From: Nocardioides plantarum
GTDB taxonomy: Bacteria; Actinomycetota; Actinomycetes; Propionibacteriales; Nocardioidaceae
Length of the DNA: 64,000 bases
Assembly: GCF_006346395.1 (NCBI RefSeq)
Contig: NZ_VDMS01000002.1
Coordinates: 496,001-560,000 of the forward strand
Reading direction: 5' to 3'
The notes under the pieces were generated by a model that had not been told where the DNA came from, ran no database searches, and was given only the letters and a program-made list of their open reading frames with translations. Position 1 is the first letter of the stretch. Each line of letters starts with the position of its first letter. Below are positions 63,125-64,000 of this stretch, piece by piece. A program made the translations under genes and the position numbers.

Positions 63125-64000
63125 TCACTCCACCGACAGCAGCAGCGGGTAGCGGGCCTGGCCGCCGTCGTAGACCACCACGTCGACCGTCGGGTGCCGC
63201 TCGTCGAGCCACGCCGCGGCCCGCCCAGCGAGGTCGCCCGAGCCGTCGCCCGCGACCAGCGTGACCAGCTCGCCGCCGCCCGAGACCAGCCGACCGAGGA
63301 TCGCGGTCGCCACCGTGTAGAGGTCGTCGCCGATCTCGACGAAGTCGCCCTCGATGATGCCGAGCACGTCACCGGGCTCGCACCAGCCGGCCATCGTCAG
63401 GGCTTTGCGGGCGGCCAGGGTCACCGCCCCGTGGCGGGCGTGGCGCGCGGTCGCCGTCATCTCCAGGACGTCCTGGTCGAAGCTGCGACCGGGCTCGTGC
63501 ACGGCCATCGCGGCCAGGCCCTGCACCTGCGCCTGGGTGGCCACGACGGCGACCCGCAGCCCGTGGTCGGCCTCGGCGGTGCTGGCGGCGATCCGCGCGA
63601 CGCGCACCGAGTCGGCGTCGTTGGGCAGCACGACGACCTCGGCGGCCCCCGACCCCACGATCGCGTCGAGCACCTGGCCGGTCGAGGGACGGTTGCCGGA
63701 CCCGCCGCGCACGACGACCGCACCGGCGTCCTCGAACAACGACTGCAGGCCGGGCCCGGCGGCGACCGCGACCACCCGGCGGCCGGTCCTGGCGGGGCTC
63801 GGGGCGCTCGTCGTACGACGCCCGGACTGCTCGGCAGCCCTGTCGGCCGCCTGCTCGGCGAAGTGGGTCACCCGGACCCGATGGGGTCGACCGGCCTCGA
63901 TCCCGGCCTCGATGGCGGCGCCGACGTCGTCGACGTGCACGTGGACGTTCCACAGCCCCTCGCCGCCGACGACGACCAGCGAGTCGCCGAGGGCGGCGAG
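63125..64000 (-). CDS. FakA/DAK2-family protein, C-terminal part (5' end outside window)
   Basis: The frame is open to the right edge, so this is the last 291 residues of a larger protein. SLVVVGGEGLWNVHVHVDDV near the edge is the end of the DAK2 (dihydroxyacetone kinase-like) domain. The C-terminal DegV-like region shows SVRVARIAAS, ALTMAGWCEPGDVLGIIEGDF and ARHARHGAVTLA. Proteins of this type (FakA/YloV) phosphorylate fatty acids with FakB. The gene lies directly upstream of recG, as in many Gram-positives. Confidence 0.85.
   Translation of the reverse strand, partial: LAALGDSLVVVGGEGLWNVHVHVDDVGAAIEAGIEAGRPHRVRVTHFAEQAADRAAEQSGRRTTSAPSPARTGRRVVAVAAGPGLQSLFEDAGAVVVRGGSGNRPSTGQVLDAIVGSGAAEVVVLPNDADSVRVARIAASTAEADHGLRVAVVATQAQVQGLAAMAVHEPGRSFDQDVLEMTATARHARHGAVTLAARKALTMAGWCEPGDVLGIIEGDFVEIGDDLYTVATAILGRLVSGGGELVTLVAGDGSGDLAGRAAAWLDERHPTVDVVVYDGGQARYPLLLSVE

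Overview
The window is high-GC chromosomal DNA from an actinobacterium, most likely Nocardioides or a close relative in the Propionibacteriales. This rests on gene order, GTG/TTG start use, actinobacteria-specific families (DUF2469, VanW-type and DUF177 neighbours) and Ala/Glu-rich tails on ribosomal proteins. The species call is inference, since no database search was possible. Nearly all core genes lie on the minus strand, so the window reads as a housekeeping backbone running right to left, broken by short plus-strand islands.

Layout. 1-1926: end of an IclR-type regulator and glpK (glycerol use). 1971-4675: small membrane proteins, a histidine phosphatase, cdsA and frr. 4752-7477: pyrH, tsf, rpsB. 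7894-12763: a small M23-family exported protein (+), xerC, dprA, yifB, yraN. 12879-15739: a patchwork with a lipoprotein gene, DUF2469, a DUF2071 gene (+) and an alpha/beta-hydrolase-like gene; both inserted genes are bracketed by partial copies of the neighbouring gene's 3' end. 15665-20425: rnhB, lepB, rplS, a trmD-GNAT fusion, rimM, a KH-domain gene and rpsP. 20630-25521: accessory genes (VanW protein, membrane protein, a large helical protein that looks like a type VII secretion substrate, an amidohydrolase, an unknown). 25527-27481: NYN-like gene and ffh. 27873-32356: glnD, two PII genes and amtB, the nitrogen-sensing cluster, with a candidate GlnR site upstream of amtB. 32590-38268: ftsY, a small membrane protein, a thioesterase and smc.

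38543-51722 is the most unusual block: a plus-strand pair encoding a predicted 3,628-residue exported RTX-repeat protein and, 61 bp downstream, a 743-residue exported protein with invasin-like Ig domains. 51807-64000 returns to minus-strand backbone: an unknown, an MFS transporter, a coiled-coil protein, mutM, rnc, rpmF, yceD, coaD, rsmD, an MMPL transporter, recG and the end of a fakA/DAK2-like gene.

Functionally the backbone covers translation (S2, EF-Ts, RRF, L19, S16, L32, TrmD, RimM), protein export (Ffh, FtsY, LepB), DNA processing (XerC, DprA, YifB, MutM, RecG, SMC), phospholipid synthesis (CdsA), CoA synthesis (CoaD) and nitrogen sensing (AmtB, PII, GlnD). Several intergenic palindromes stand out: a shared 13-bp arm family at 19595, 34104 and 34151, a 38-bp perfect palindrome at 30671, and an 86-bp inverted repeat at 58297. 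No tRNA, rRNA, CRISPR array, insertion sequence or complete prophage was recognised.
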